DNA of 64,000 nucleotides from assembly GCF_902498195.1 (NCBI RefSeq), contig NZ_CABVIY010000001.1, forward strand, positions 62,001-126,000, in the 5' to 3' direction. The notes under the pieces are model-generated. The model searched no databases. It saw only the letters and a list, made by a program, of their open reading frames with translations, and had not been told where the DNA came from. Shown here piece after piece: positions 17,295 to 27,241 of this stretch. How positions within the stretch are numbered: position 1 is the first letter of the stretch; the number at the start of each line of letters is the position of its first letter. This DNA comes from Pseudomonas fluorescens. Lineage in GTDB: Bacteria > Pseudomonadota > Gammaproteobacteria > Pseudomonadales > Pseudomonadaceae. The translations under genes and the position numbers were made by a program.

Positions 17295-17394
17295 TGTAGG
17301 AGCGAGCATGCTCGCGATAAACGGCCAGACACCGCGCTCATTCAGACAGCCCGCGTTATCGTTGACATCCATCGCGAGCATGCTCGCTCCTACA
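17295..17394. repeat. Paired inverted repeat, GGAGCGAGCATGCTCGCGA family
   Basis: TGTAGGAGCGAGCATGCTCG and its complement at the two ends of a 100-bp unit. This is the main content of the 416-bp gap 17192-17607, together with the single REP at 17442. Confidence 0.9.
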
Positions 17395-17441
17395 GGGGAT
17401 TGCGTGTGTCAGTTGACCCATGTATTGACTGATACGGCCTT

Positions 17442-17465
17442 TTCGCGAGCAAGCCCGCTCCCACA
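17442..17465. repeat. Single REP, GCAAGCCCGCTCCCAC family
   Basis: One unpaired copy beginning TTCGCGAGCAAGCCCGCTCC, the only solitary member seen in the window. Confidence 0.8.
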
Positions 17466-17607
17466 GGGGAATGAGCACGCTCACCCAAACCTGTCAGCAC
17501 CTCCAGATGGAATTCATACCCCTATTTCGGAAAAGTCCTACATAAACCACCGAGGGTCTTCCGTAGCCTTGCGCGCTCATTATTCGGACTCGCCTGCGGA
17601 GGCCCCG

Positions 17608-18021
17608 TTGTCGAACAAGTCATTACGCATCCTGATCGCGGACGAGCAACACTTCAACCGGCTGCGGATCGAGCGCGGGTTCAACCAGCTCGGGTACTAC
17701 GGGGTGGCGCCGGTGCAAAACCTCGAGGAGTTGCTGGTGCTGGTGGAGTACGCCAGCGAGCCCTTCGACCTGCTGCTGGTCAATGCCGCGCTGGCCGGTG
17801 ACCAGCTGGACCTGGTGGCTTTCTGCGTCGATAACCGCCAGTTGGATCGTGTGCTGATCTACGACTGCCAGCGGGCCCGGCTGCCCTCCATTCCAACAGG
17901 CGAGCAGCCAAAGGTTCAGGTCAGTCGCGTCGCGCTACCGGATCTGGCGGCGATCCAGCGCTTGATGGCGCAGGTCGATCCGCAGCAACCGTTCGTCGGC
18001 ACTGTCATTTCTGTCAGGTAG
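17608..18021 (+). CDS. Degenerate response-regulator receiver domain protein
   Basis: A 137-residue protein consisting of one CheY-like receiver. I place the start at a TTG (17608) because GCGGAGG lies 5 bases upstream and the receiver fold begins at once (SLRILIADEQ); the only ATG-type starts lie far upstream in repeat sequence. The acidic pair D12-E13 is kept, but the phospho-acceptor position at the end of beta-3 is Asn59 (FDLLLVNAAL), the switch Ser/Thr is replaced by Asp (VLIYDCQ), and the conserved Lys is not evident. It therefore probably cannot be phosphorylated normally. It precedes a LuxR-type response regulator and a hybrid kinase on the same strand, 92 bp upstream of the former. 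Role unknown; a pseudo-receiver adaptor is one inference. Confidence 0.75.
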   Translation: MSNKSLRILIADEQHFNRLRIERGFNQLGYYGVAPVQNLEELLVLVEYASEPFDLLLVNAALAGDQLDLVAFCVDNRQLDRVLIYDCQRARLPSIPTGEQPKVQVSRVALPDLAAIQRLMAQVDPQQPFVGTVISVR

Positions 18022-18113
18022 TGCGCAACGGTTATCCATGCCAGAGTCTGGGCGCAGCCACTGCGTCTAATTTGGGCCTTGCCCCATCGTCGTGTTTTGC
18101 CCAGGGAGTTGCC

Positions 18114-18740
18114 ATGGATTCAGTGCTAATTGTGGACGATCACCCGGTGATACGCGGCGCAGTCAAAATCATACTCAGTCAAGAGGGATTCAAGCGCATT
18201 CATGAAGCGGACAGCGGCAACGAAGTCCTGTCGATGATTCGTGAGCACAACACGGACCTGGTGGTGCTGGATTTGAACCTGCCTTCCCTCGACGGCCTGG
18301 AAGTGCTGGCGCGGATCAAGGCGGGCGAGGTGCGGTGTCGCGTCGTGATCTTTACCGCCCAGAAAGCGGAGTTTTTCCAGGATCGCTGCATGCGGGCCGG
18401 TGCCTCGGCCTATGTCGACAAGGGCAAGGACCTGGAGCATCTGCAAAAAGCCGTGCGCGCCGTGCGGGGCGGGTACACCTATTTCGCCCAGATCCCTTCG
18501 AGTTCGGTGTCGATGAGCGGCTTTCAACGCAGTGAAAAGCAGATGATCGATCTGCTCTCGGACCGTGAGCTGACCATTTTTCAACTGCTGGCCCGCGGTC
18601 TCAGTAACAAGGTCATCGCCGAGACCCTGCATTTGAGCCACAAGACCGTGAGCACTTACAAAACCCGCTTGATCGAAAAGCTCAAGGTGCAATCGTCGGT
18701 GCATCTACGCGATCTTGCCCAACGCCATGACCTGATCTGA
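18114..18740 (+). CDS. Two-component response regulator, NarL/LuxR type (BvgA/EvgA-like)
   Basis: DNA-binding response regulator of 208 residues. The receiver occupies 1-120 with VDDHP at the acidic pocket, phospho-acceptor D53 (VVLDLNLPSLDG), Thr in VVIFTAQ and Lys in YVDKGKD. A LuxR helix-turn-helix follows at ~145-205 (LSDRELTIFQLLARGLSNKV, then SHKTVSTYKTRL). The ATG at 18114 has AGGGAG 6 bases upstream. Its stop is followed immediately by the ATG of the hybrid kinase, so the two are translationally coupled and almost certainly a cognate pair. The architecture pair matches BvgAS/EvgAS/RocAS systems. Target genes cannot be told from the window. Confidence 0.9.
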   Translation: MDSVLIVDDHPVIRGAVKIILSQEGFKRIHEADSGNEVLSMIREHNTDLVVLDLNLPSLDGLEVLARIKAGEVRCRVVIFTAQKAEFFQDRCMRAGASAYVDKGKDLEHLQKAVRAVRGGYTYFAQIPSSSVSMSGFQRSEKQMIDLLSDRELTIFQLLARGLSNKVIAETLHLSHKTVSTYKTRLIEKLKVQSSVHLRDLAQRHDLI

Positions 18741-21700
18741 ATGAACGCCTTGCGACGCCTGATGCTCCTGCTGTTGTTGGCGCTTTGTCTATGGACAGCG
18801 GGCGCTGTCGCACAGCCGCAATCATTAGCGTTGCTGGGGCGCTCGAACGTGGACGGCTACAGCCTGAAGCTGTCGGCGTCCGATTCGCGCTGGCTACAGC
18901 AAAAGGGCCGGTTGGTGCTGGCCGTGTCGACGCCGGATTATCCGCCCTTCGATATCACCGCCACGGGCCATGCCCTTGAGGGGATCACCGCAGACTACGT
19001 CGGCCTGCTCCAGCAACTGTTGCGGGTCGAGATCGATATTCTGCGCTACGGCTCGCGTGACGAGGCGGTTCAGGCGCTCAAGCAAGGGGATGTGGACCTG
19101 CTGGCAACGGCCAACAGTTACGAGGCACAGGATTCGCAACTGCAGATGTCCAGCGCCTATGCGGTGGATCAACCGGTGTTGGTCACCCGCACCGATTCCA
19201 CCTGGCTGCCGGACCCGGCGCTGGCCGGCAAGCGCCTGGCGATGCTCTACCACTATCTGCCGGAACAGAACGTGCGCCAGTTCTATCCCGAGGCCAATGT
19301 CCAGCTCTTCCCCTCGACGCTGGCGGCAGTGGGCGCGGTGGCCTTCGGTCAGGCGGACGTTTATCTGGGCGATGCGATCAGCGCCCATTACCTGATTCGC
19401 AAAAACTATCTCAACAACGTCCAGCTGGCCGACTTTTCGCGCATGGAGTCGGGCCGCTTCGCCTTTGCCATGCCCCGTGACAACGAGCGACTGCTGCGCA
19501 TCGTCAATCAGGCGCTGGCGGCCATCACCACCAATGAACAGATGAACATTCTGCGGCGTTGGGGGGCGAGCGGGGTGTCGATGCCGGGCACGCACTCCCT
19601 GCAATTAAGCGTGGCCGAGCAACGCTGGCTCGACCGGCACCCGCGTGTGAGCGTGGCGATCAACGAGAACATCCCGCCGATCACCTTCATCGACAGCGAA
19701 GGCCGGTTTCGCGGTATCGGTGTCGATGTGCTGGCCAAAATCAGCCTGCGCACCGGCCTGCAATTCGACATCCGCGCCATGCGGTCGGTCGAGGAAATGG
19801 TCACGGGCATCAAGCGTGGCGAGGTCGATGTGCTGGCCGGGATCGGCCTGAGTTCCCGACGCGAAGAGGACTTGCTGTTCACCCGGGCATTCCTGACCAG
19901 CCCTTCGGTGCTGGTCACCCGTGCAGCACCGGGCAGCCCCGGTCTGCTCGATGAGATGAGCGGAAAAACCCTGGCGCTGACCCAAGGCAATATCGCTGGC
20001 GAATTCGTGCGGCAGCACTTCCCGTTGATCCGCTGCGTGGAGGCGCCCCTGTCAGCCGATGCCATGGAGATGGTCGCCCAGGGCAAGGCCGACGGCAGTA
20101 TCAATTCATTGATCAGCGCCCGCTATTTGATTTCCCGGCAGTACCGCGATCGCCTGCAAGTGAGCAGCACGGTGGGCACCGATCCCGCCCGCAGCACCCT
20201 GGCGACCAGTCGCCAGGCGACCGAGCTGCATTCGATCCTGGACAAGGCGCTGCTGAGCATCCCCCCTGAAGAAATCGAAGAACTGACCCTGCCCTGGCGC
20301 AATGACCTGATGGTGGAACAGAGCCCCTGGCTGCGTCATCGACAGGCGATTTTCCAGGGTTTTGCCGCCGCTGGCGTCTTGCTCCTGCTGGCCTTGAGCG
20401 CCATGGCCTGGCAGCGTCGGCAGATTCGCCAGCGCCAGCAATGGCTCCAGCAACTGCAGGACGCCAAGGATGCCGCCGACGATGCCAACCGGGCCAAGAC
20501 CACCTTCCTGGCCACCATGAGCCATGAGATCCGCACGCCGATGAACGCCCTGATCGGCATGCTTGAACTGGCACTGAAGCGGGCGGATGAAGGCGTAACC
20601 GATCGTGCGGCCATCGAGGTGGCGTCCAATGCCGGGCAGCAATTGCTGGCCTTGATCGGCGACATTCTGGACATCGCCCGAATCGAATCCGGGCACCTGT
20701 CGCTGGCACCGGAGCGGGCCAACCTGCAGGCGCTGGTGGTCTCGGTGAGCCGTGTCTTTGAAGGCCTGGCCCGGCAGAAAAACCTGCGCTGGCGGGTCGA
20801 ACTGGACGAGCACAGCGACCGCGACGTGCTGATCGACCCCACGCGCTTCAAGCAAGTGCTGTCCAATCTGCTGAGCAATGCCATCAAGTTCACCCACAAG
20901 GGCGAGGTCAGCCTGACCGTGCAGGTGGTGCCCGCGCCACCGGAGCGCCTGGTGGTCAACGTGCGCATCGAGGACAGCGGGATCGGCATCAGCGCCTTTG
21001 ACCGGCAACGGCTGTTCAGCCCGTTCGCACAGGGCGGGAACAGCCAGCAATCGGGTCGGCAAGGTTCCGGGCTGGGGCTGGTGATCAGCCGTACCTTGTG
21101 CGAAATGATGGGTGGGCGCTTGCAGCTCGACAGCGTTCTGGGGCATGGCACCTGCGTCGACATCAGTCTCCAGCTGGTCGCGCTGCAGGCGTTGCCGGTC
21201 CTGGAACTGCCGCAGGGCGATAGGCCGGCGAGGGTCCGCGCGCTGAACATCCTGGTGGTCGACGATTACCCGGCCAATCGCCTGTTGCTCTCGCGCCAGT
21301 TGAGTTACCTGGGGCACCAGGTGCGTGTGGCGGAGGATGGCCAGCAGGGGTTCGAGCAGTGGCGCGAGCACGCCTTTGATGTGGTGATCACCGACTGCAA
21401 CATGCCGGTGGTCAGCGGCTATGAACTGGCGGGTGCGATCCGCGACGAGGAGCGTTTCCAGGCGGGGCAACCGACGCTGATCCTGGGCTTCACCGCCAAC
21501 GCGCAGCCCGAGGAAAAAGTGCGGTGCATTGAAGCCGGCATGGACGATTGCCTGTTCAAACCGATTCGACTGGTCGACCTGAGCGCCTGGCTGGCGTCGA
21601 GGTTTTCAAGCGAATCGGCTCAAGCGGGGGAAGAGCCCGCCACTGCCGAAATCGATCTGGGCGGGTTGCAGCTCTACACCGGGGCCGACAATCAACTGAT

Positions 21701-21971
21701 CCTTGAGTTGCTGCGCGACCTGGCCGTGACCAACCGCGAAGACCGCGCACGCCTGCTGCAAGCGCATGCCGATGGTAATCACCACGGCTTGCGCGACCTG
21801 GCGCACCGCATCAAGGGCGGTGCGCAGATGGTCCGGGCGCAGCGTCTGGTCGCGTGTTGCGAGCAACTGGAGCGTGCATGCGATGGCGGCGATGCCACAC
21901 TGATCGACGCGGCTGTCGATCAGTTGCACCAGGCCATGACACGCCTGGATCACAGCCTGGAACAGGGCTGA
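18741..21971 (+). CDS. BvgS-like hybrid sensor kinase with two periplasmic binding domains
   Basis: Multi-domain phosphorelay sensor, 1076 residues. Order: signal peptide (1-25); two tandem periplasmic solute-binding (Venus flytrap) domains, ~55-280 and ~295-520; one membrane helix ~535-555; histidine-kinase domain with phospho-His H595 ([16 protein letters not shown]); ATPase domain with NLLSNAIKF near 707, DSGIGIS and GSGLGLVIS; receiver with VVDDYP and D885 (VVITDCNMP); and a C-terminal HPt with H1022 (LAHRIKGGA). There is no PAS domain between helix and kinase, unlike BvgS. Phosphate would pass H595 to D885 to H1022 and then to the regulator encoded just upstream. The ligand is unknown. 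Confidence 0.93.
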   Translation: MNALRRLMLLLLLALCLWTAGAVAQPQSLALLGRSNVDGYSLKLSASDSRWLQQKGRLVLAVSTPDYPPFDITATGHALEGITADYVGLLQQLLRVEIDILRYGSRDEAVQALKQGDVDLLATANSYEAQDSQLQMSSAYAVDQPVLVTRTDSTWLPDPALAGKRLAMLYHYLPEQNVRQFYPEANVQLFPSTLAAVGAVAFGQADVYLGDAISAHYLIRKNYLNNVQLADFSRMESGRFAFAMPRDNERLLRIVNQALAAITTNEQMNILRRWGASGVSMPGTHSLQLSVAEQRWLDRHPRVSVAINENIPPITFIDSEGRFRGIGVDVLAKISLRTGLQFDIRAMRSVEEMVTGIKRGEVDVLAGIGLSSRREEDLLFTRAFLTSPSVLVTRAAPGSPGLLDEMSGKTLALTQGNIAGEFVRQHFPLIRCVEAPLSADAMEMVAQGKADGSINSLISARYLISRQYRDRLQVSSTVGTDPARSTLATSRQATELHSILDKALLSIPPEEIEELTLPWRNDLMVEQSPWLRHRQAIFQGFAAAGVLLLLALSAMAWQRRQIRQRQQWLQQLQDAKDAADDANRAKTTFLATMSHEIRTPMNALIGMLELALKRADEGVTDRAAIEVASNAGQQLLALIGDILDIARIESGHLSLAPERANLQALVVSVSRVFEGLARQKNLRWRVELDEHSDRDVLIDPTRFKQVLSNLLSNAIKFTHKGEVSLTVQVVPAPPERLVVNVRIEDSGIGISAFDRQRLFSPFAQGGNSQQSGRQGSGLGLVISRTLCEMMGGRLQLDSVLGHGTCVDISLQLVALQALPVLELPQGDRPARVRALNILVVDDYPANRLLLSRQLSYLGHQVRVAEDGQQGFEQWREHAFDVVITDCNMPVVSGYELAGAIRDEERFQAGQPTLILGFTANAQPEEKVRCIEAGMDDCLFKPIRLVDLSAWLASRFSSESAQAGEEPATAEIDLGGLQLYTGADNQLILELLRDLAVTNREDRARLLQAHADGNHHGLRDLAHRIKGGAQMVRAQRLVACCEQLERACDGGDATLIDAAVDQLHQAMTRLDHSLEQG

Positions 21972-21989
21972 GGTTCGACCCCCGGCCTG

Positions 21990-22793
21990 TTAATCCCAGA
22001 GCGGCGCGATGCCTTTCGGGCTGGTCAGGCGATGACCGCGATCGAGGGTGGCGATCAGGGCCATGTCGGCCTCACTCAACTGCAAGTTGCAGGCCTTGAG
22101 GTTGCTGGCCAGGTTGGCGGCTTGGGTGGAGGAGGGAATCACCGCATGACCCCGTTGCATGGCCCAGGCCAGGGTGACCTGCGCCGGTGTCGCCTGCAGG
22201 CGGTCGGCGATCTGCGCGATGACCGGGTCCTTGAGCACTTCGCCGTAGGCCAGGGTCATGTAGGAGGTGATCCGGATGCCCTGGCTCTGCGCGAACTCGA
22301 CGACCTTGCGGTTTTGCAGGTACGGATGCAGCTCAATCTGGTTGGTGGCGATGTGTTCGGCGCCGACGGCCGCGATGGCTTGTTGCATCAGGTCGATGGT
22401 GAAGTTCGACACGCCGATCTGCCGGGTCAGGCCCAGGCGCTTGGCTTCGAGCAGGGCAGCCATGAACTCCTCGACCGGCACCTGGTTGTCCGGCGATGGC
22501 CAGTGGATCAGCGTCAGGTCCAGGTAGTCGGTGCGCAGTTTTTGCAGGCTCTCCCTGAGGCTGTCGATCAGGCGATCGCGGGCGAAGTTGGCCACCCAGA
22601 TCTTGCTGGTGATGAACAGCTCTTCACGGGGGATGCCGCTGGCGGCGATGGCTTCGCCGACGTCGGCTTCGTTCTCGTAGATTTGCGCGGTGTCGATGGC
22701 CCGGTAGCCCAGCGCCAGGCCGGTGCGGACCGAGTCGATGACCACCTGGCCTTGCAAGCGAAAGGTGCCCAGGCCGAATGCGGGGATAGACAT
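21990..22793 (-). CDS. dkgB: 2,5-diketo-D-gluconate reductase B-like aldo/keto reductase
   Basis: NADPH-dependent aldo/keto reductase of 267 residues, the length of DkgB. The family tetrad is visible: Asp and Tyr in [15 protein letters not shown], Lys in FITSKIW and His in LTLIHWP. The cofactor loop [15 protein letters not shown] is near the C-terminus. The start at 22793 gives [15 protein letters not shown], matching the family N-terminus; the frame is open upstream into non-family sequence. It is convergent with the hybrid kinase (18 bp between stops) and not obviously linked in function to its neighbours. Confidence 0.88.
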   Translation of the reverse strand: MSIPAFGLGTFRLQGQVVIDSVRTGLALGYRAIDTAQIYENEADVGEAIAASGIPREELFITSKIWVANFARDRLIDSLRESLQKLRTDYLDLTLIHWPSPDNQVPVEEFMAALLEAKRLGLTRQIGVSNFTIDLMQQAIAAVGAEHIATNQIELHPYLQNRKVVEFAQSQGIRITSYMTLAYGEVLKDPVIAQIADRLQATPAQVTLAWAMQRGHAVIPSSTQAANLASNLKACNLQLSEADMALIATLDRGHRLTSPKGIAPLWD

Positions 22794-22939
22794 GAATGAC
22801 TCCAAGGGTTGCAGTGGGAATGAGCGCGAGTATCCGCGCCTGCATCCGTGAGAAAAACCCAAGGCGCGGCAAAGCAATGTTTACCGCAGGTCAAGAATCC
22901 GGGGCCGTCAGGAGCATGGATGGTGTCTGGTTTGACGCC

Positions 22940-23014
22940 TTCGCGAGCAAGCCCGCTCCCACAGGGGAAAGGCGGTGTACGCTGATCCAGTGTGGGAGCG
23001 GGCTTGCTCGCGAA
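22940..23014. repeat. REP pair, GCAAGCCCGCTCCCAC family
   Basis: Inverted arms beginning TTCGCGAGCAAGCC and ending in the complement, between dkgB and the thioesterase gene. Confidence 0.9.
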
Positions 23015-23036
23015 GGAGGCGACCCGGTTTTGGAAT

Positions 23037-23576
23037 CTACCCCCGCGCCTCAAGAATCATGCAGGTCGTCGAGCCCGTCGCATACAAGCGCCCATCCACA
23101 TCGTAAATGCGCCCCTCGGCCAGCGCCGTCGAGCGCCCCAGGTGAACAATCTTTCCCTCGGCCCGCACCGGTCCGCTGGCGCCTGTCAGCGCCCGGACAT
23201 AGCTGATGCGCAGGTCCAGCGTCGTGTAGCCCTGGCCCTTTTTCAGTTGGGTGTGGATGGCGCAGCCCATGCAGGAGTCCAGCAAGGTCGCGGCATAGCC
23301 GCCATGCACGCTGCCCAGCGGGTTGTAATGCCGCGCATCCGGCGTGCCCTGAAAGACGAACAGCCCGGCGGACCATTCGATGGGAATGAAGTCCATCAGC
23401 GTGCCGATAGGCGGCGAGGGCAGCTCACCGTTGCCGATGCCCTCGAAAAACTCGGCGGGCGTCAGGGCACTGACCTCGGCCAGGGACAAACTGCCAGGCC
23501 CGGCCAGGCGCTCACGCATGGCCTGTTCCTGGGCGATCCATTGGGCGAGCGTGGCGTCGCGATTCGGGCTTTGCAT
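23037..23576 (-). CDS. PaaI/YdiI-family hot-dog thioesterase
   Basis: Acyl-CoA thioesterase-like protein, 179 residues, with the single hot-dog domain at ~60-175. The catalytic region is visible as NPLGSVHGGYAATLLDSCMG, where HGG and the following helix form the active site. The N-terminal ~55 residues (QEQAMRERLAGPG...) extend beyond the minimal domain and are typical of a Pseudomonas subgroup. It is not in the paa cluster, and its substrate cannot be told. It is followed on the same strand by a REP pair and preceded by a LysR gene, also on the minus strand. Confidence 0.85.
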   Translation of the reverse strand: MQSPNRDATLAQWIAQEQAMRERLAGPGSLSLAEVSALTPAEFFEGIGNGELPSPPIGTLMDFIPIEWSAGLFVFQGTPDARHYNPLGSVHGGYAATLLDSCMGCAIHTQLKKGQGYTTLDLRISYVRALTGASGPVRAEGKIVHLGRSTALAEGRIYDVDGRLYATGSTTCMILEARG

Positions 23577-23686
23577 GTTCGGGTCCTCGGAACGAATATT
23601 ATGGTTGTAATCAAAGTCGATATTACGTCCGAAATAAAACCCTTGCCACCCCCGATCATCTTGTCGCTAGCAGCTTGCCGCTGCGC

Positions 23687-24595
23687 CTAGACAATATCGC
23701 TGTGGCTGAACTCGTCCCCGAGAAAGTCGATCAACGTCCGTACCGACGGCAGCAGTCCACGGCGAGAAGGGAAGATGGCATGGATGATTCCGCACTTCGG
23801 CGCCCAGCCGGGCACCAGCTCCACCAGGTGCCCGGCCGCAATGTCGTCACGCACCACCACGCTGGGAAGGTGGGCGATGCCGACCCCGGCAATGACCGCG
23901 TGGCGCAACGCCAGCAGGTCATCGGTGACCATCCTCGGCGCATGGCGAATCACCGCGCTGGCACCGTCGGCACCCAGCAATTCCCACTGATATTCACGCT
24001 GCGCCGCGCCCCAATGCAGGCTGGGCAGGCCGCTGAGGTCGGCCGGCGACGGCGGTGTCGAGCGCGCAGTGGCGAACACCGGGCTGCCGACGATGCTCTG
24101 GGTGCTGTTGCCCAGCACCTTCATCACCATGTCGGTGTTTTCCAGCGGCGGAAAACGCACCCGCAGGGCGATGTCGATGCCTTCGTGGATCAGGTCGACC
24201 CGGCGGTTGGTGCTTTCAATAAACAACTCCACCAGCGGGTATTTGAGCATGTAGCGGGTCAGCATCGGCCCGACCCAAGTGTTGAGCAGCGCGGTCGGGC
24301 AACTGATGCGCACCAGGCCCTGGGGCTCGGAGCGGTTGCGTTCGATCAGTTCGGCGGCGCTTTCCGCTTCCACCCGCATGGCCAGGCAGCGCTGGTAATA
24401 GGCCTGGCCGATTTCGGTCAGCGAGCAATGGCGGCTGGTGCGATTGAGCAGGCGCACGCCCAGGCGCTCTTCAAGCTCGGCAATGCGTCGGCTGAGTTTG
24501 GACTTGGGCATGTCCAGAGCCCGTCCGGCGGCGGCAAAACCGTGATGCTCCACCACCTGGGTGAAGTAGTAGAGGGTGTTGAGGTCTTCCACCAT
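23687..24595 (-). CDS. LysR-type transcriptional regulator
   Basis: Protein of 302 residues with an N-terminal winged helix-turn-helix (residues ~5-65: FAAAGRALDMPKSKLSRRIAELEERLGVRLLNRTSR) and an effector-binding domain from ~90 on. The TSRHCSLTEIGQAYYQRC linker is typical of the AaeR/DsdC-like branch. It is divergent from the pirin gene (104 bp between starts), and LysR regulators commonly control a divergent neighbour, so pirin and the two YcaC-type hydrolases are the likely targets. The ligand is unknown. Confidence 0.9.
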   Translation of the reverse strand: MVEDLNTLYYFTQVVEHHGFAAAGRALDMPKSKLSRRIAELEERLGVRLLNRTSRHCSLTEIGQAYYQRCLAMRVEAESAAELIERNRSEPQGLVRISCPTALLNTWVGPMLTRYMLKYPLVELFIESTNRRVDLIHEGIDIALRVRFPPLENTDMVMKVLGNSTQSIVGSPVFATARSTPPSPADLSGLPSLHWGAAQREYQWELLGADGASAVIRHAPRMVTDDLLALRHAVIAGVGIAHLPSVVVRDDIAAGHLVELVPGWAPKCGIIHAIFPSRRGLLPSVRTLIDFLGDEFSHSDIV

Positions 24596-24699
24596 CGTTC
24601 TCCAGATAGAACGCTAAGGCTGATTTTTGCAGTCTAGCGCAACAAAGGTCGCGGTTTTAAGCTTTGTCCATGGCTTCACCCACCTCATCAGGAGACACC

Positions 24700-25566
24700 A
24701 TGAAAAACATCATCGGTATCTACACCAGCCCACGGGCCCACTGGGTCGGCGACGGTTTCCCGGTTCGCACGCTGTTTTCCTACGACAACCTGGGCAAACA
24801 CATCAGCCCGTTCCTGCTGCTCGATCACGCCGGTCCCGCCGAATTCACGCCCACCACCGAACGGCGTGGCGTTGGTCAGCATCCGCACCGTGGCTTCGAA
24901 ACAGTGACTATCGTTTACAAAGGTGAGCTGGAACACCGTGACTCCACCGGCAGCGGCGGCAAGATCGGCCCCGGCGATGTGCAATGGATGACCGCCGCGT
25001 CCGGCATTCTCCATGAGGAGTTCCACTCCGAAGGGTTCGCCAGAACCGGCGGCACCCTGGAGATGGTGCAGCTGTGGGTCAACCTGCCAGCCAGGGACAA
25101 AATGGCCGATGCCGGCTACCAGACGATTCTCGATGGCGACATTCCAAGCCTTGCCCTCAAGGACGACGCCGGCAGCCTGCGCCTGATTGCCGGAGAGTTC
25201 GACGGCCACCAGGGCCCGGCGCGCACCTTCACCCCGGTCGATGTCTGGGACATCCGGCTCAATGCCGGCAAGTTGCTCACCCTCGACCTGCATGAAGGGC
25301 GCAACACCGCGCTGGTGGTCCTGCGCGGCGCGGTTCAGGTCAACGGCCTGGAGTCGGTACGCCAGGGGCAGTTGGCGCTGTTCGACCGCCAGGGCGACCA
25401 GTTGACCCTCCAGGCCAGCGAGGACGCGGTGGTGCTGCTGCTCAGCGGCGAGCCGATCGACGAACCGATCGTCGGCCACGGTCCGTTCGTGATGAACACC
25501 GAGCAGGAAATCCACCAGGCCTTCGCCGACTTCCAGTCCGGCCGCTTCGGCCAGATGCACGGCTGA
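24700..25566 (+). CDS. Pirin family protein (quercetinase-like cupin)
   Basis: Bicupin of the pirin/YhhW family, 288 residues. The metal site is visible in the N-terminal cupin as GQHPHRGFETVTIVYKGELEHRDS, with the partner His/Glu in GILHEEFHSEG. Start at 24700 chosen because AGGAG lies 6-8 bases upstream; an in-frame upstream start at 24664 has no ribosome site. Pirins may act as quercetinases or as redox-linked regulators; the reaction here is unknown. It heads a run with two YcaC-like hydrolases and is divergent from a LysR gene. Confidence 0.9.
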   Translation: MKNIIGIYTSPRAHWVGDGFPVRTLFSYDNLGKHISPFLLLDHAGPAEFTPTTERRGVGQHPHRGFETVTIVYKGELEHRDSTGSGGKIGPGDVQWMTAASGILHEEFHSEGFARTGGTLEMVQLWVNLPARDKMADAGYQTILDGDIPSLALKDDAGSLRLIAGEFDGHQGPARTFTPVDVWDIRLNAGKLLTLDLHEGRNTALVVLRGAVQVNGLESVRQGQLALFDRQGDQLTLQASEDAVVLLLSGEPIDEPIVGHGPFVMNTEQEIHQAFADFQSGRFGQMHG

Positions 25567-25660
25567 TCCGGACCGCTTCGACCCACCCGCTCTACACAGG
25601 ATGCGTAGGCCGGTTTTCAGGCCAGGGATGGCTGTTGCCTGAATAAAAGAGGAAACGCTG

Positions 25661-26344
25661 ATGAATACCGTCAATGCGGCCAATTTCAACGGCCAGAAAC
25701 CGACGATCGACGCCAATGACAGCGCCATGCTGCTAATCGATCACCAGAGCGGACTGTTCCAGATCGTCAAGGACATGGACGTGCCGCAACTGCGCGCCAA
25801 TGCCATTGCCCTGGCCAAGGCCGCGACCCTGCTGAAGATGCCGGTGATCACCACCGCCTCGGTACCGCAAGGGCCGAACGGGCCGCTGATCCCGGAGATC
25901 CACGAGGCGGCGCCGCACGCCCGATACGTGGCGCGCAAAGGCGAAATCAACGCCTGGGACAATCCCGAGTTTCACGCCGCCGTCAAAGCCACGGGCAAGA
26001 AGACCCTGGTGATCGCCGGCACCCTGACCAGCGTGTGCCTGGCTTTCCCGTCGATTGCCGCGGTGCATGAAGGCTACAAAGTGTTCGCGGTGGTCGACGC
26101 CTCCGGCAACCACTCGAAGCTGGCCACTGATCTGACAATCGCCCGACTGGCCCAGGCCGGGGTGGTGCCGATCGACATCATGGCTACGCTCTCTGAGCTG
26201 CAAGGCTCGTGGAACCGTCCGGATGCTGAGCAGTGGGCGGCCGTCTACGCCCAGGCCATGCCGCATTATCAATTGCTGATCGAAAGCTACCTCAAGGCCC
26301 AGCAAGTGGCGAACGAACACGAAACGCTGGATTCGCAGCGCTAA
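25661..26344 (+). CDS. Isochorismatase-family cysteine hydrolase (YcaC-related)
   Basis: Cysteine hydrolase of 227 residues. The triad is visible: Asp in [11 protein letters not shown] (near 27), Lys in the [12 protein letters not shown] segment, and Cys in [13 protein letters not shown] near 125. Preceded by GAGGAAAC. It is a paralogue of the next gene, and the two share [21 protein letters not shown] type blocks, but the C-terminal ~40 residues differ. It follows pirin by 94 bp. Substrate unknown; the family includes isochorismatases, nicotinamidases and N-carbamoyl hydrolases. Confidence 0.88.
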   Translation: MNTVNAANFNGQKPTIDANDSAMLLIDHQSGLFQIVKDMDVPQLRANAIALAKAATLLKMPVITTASVPQGPNGPLIPEIHEAAPHARYVARKGEINAWDNPEFHAAVKATGKKTLVIAGTLTSVCLAFPSIAAVHEGYKVFAVVDASGNHSKLATDLTIARLAQAGVVPIDIMATLSELQGSWNRPDAEQWAAVYAQAMPHYQLLIESYLKAQQVANEHETLDSQR

Positions 26345-26400
26345 CCGGGTACCCCACGCCGATTTCCACTCGGCATCGATAACACGCGAGGACTACTGCA

Positions 26401-27027
26401 ATGACTACTTCTTACAAACGTCTCGACAAGGATAACGCCGCCGTTCTGTTGGTCGATCATCAGACAGGCCTGCTGTCGCTGGTGCGCGACATCGATCCGG
26501 ACAAGTTCAAGAACAACGTGCTGGCCCTGGCCGACCTGGCCAAGTACTTCAAGTTGCCGACCATCCTCACCACCAGTTTCGAAACCGGCCCTAACGGCCC
26601 GCTGGTGCCGGAGCTCAAGGCGTTGTTCCCGGATGCGCCGTATGTCGCTCGTCCTGGCCAGATCAATGCCTGGGACAACGAAGATTTCGTCAAGGCGATC
26701 AAGGCCACCGGCAAGAAACAACTGATCATTGCCGGCGTGGTCACCGAGGTGTGCGTGGCGTTCCCGGCACTCTCGGCGCTGGCCGAGGGGTTCGATGTGT
26801 TCGTGGTCACCGACGCTTCCGGCACGTTCAACGCCCTGACCCGGGATTCGGCCTGGAACCGCATGTCCCAGCAAGGCGCGCAATTGATGACCTGGTTCGG
26901 CCTGGCCTGTGAGCTGCATCGCGACTGGCGCAACGACGTCGAAGGCCTGGGCACCCTGTTCTCCAACCACATCCCGGACTACCGCAACCTGATGACCAGC
27001 TACAGCACCTTGACCAACAGCCAATAA
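26401..27027 (+). CDS. ycaC: YcaC-type cysteine hydrolase
   Basis: Isochorismatase-family hydrolase of 208 residues, the same length as E. coli YcaC and, from memory, very closely alike along the whole chain (for example ETGPNGPLVPELKALFPD and the TNTLFSNHIPDYRNLMTSY-type C-terminus). Triad: Asp in VLLVDHQTGLL (~19), Lys in KATGKKQLIIAG, Cys in VVTEVCVAFPAL (~118). YcaC forms an octamer in known structures, but its natural substrate has not been settled. It is third in the pirin run, 56 bp after its paralogue. Confidence 0.92.
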   Translation: MTTSYKRLDKDNAAVLLVDHQTGLLSLVRDIDPDKFKNNVLALADLAKYFKLPTILTTSFETGPNGPLVPELKALFPDAPYVARPGQINAWDNEDFVKAIKATGKKQLIIAGVVTEVCVAFPALSALAEGFDVFVVTDASGTFNALTRDSAWNRMSQQGAQLMTWFGLACELHRDWRNDVEGLGTLFSNHIPDYRNLMTSYSTLTNSQ

Positions 27028-27046
27028 GCCCGGCCCACATCACCCC

Positions 27047-27132
27047 TGTAGGAGCTGCCGCAGGCTGCGATCCTTTGATCTTGTCTTTGCAAGGGCAAAG
27101 TCAAAGGATCGCAGGCTTCGTCAGCTCCTACA
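27047..27132. repeat. Paired inverted repeat, GGAGCTGCC/GATCGCAG family
   Basis: TGTAGGAGCTGCCGCAGGCT with near-complement at the other end, downstream of ycaC. Confidence 0.88.
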
Positions 27133-27241
27133 GAGTTTTGAAGCGTTTTGCGGATTGACGGATTCCCGCCAAATCAATTGCTCCTACACTGTGCCCAATG
27201 TGTGCGATCTTTTGCTCATTGTCCTGTGCTGGAGTCGTTTG

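Noticed and set aside
14660..17341. Very long open frame opposite mgtA
   Set aside because: It mirrors mgtA on the other strand. High GC content in third codon positions keeps antisense frames open. It has no recognisable domain and is histidine-, glutamine- and arginine-rich, as such shadows are.
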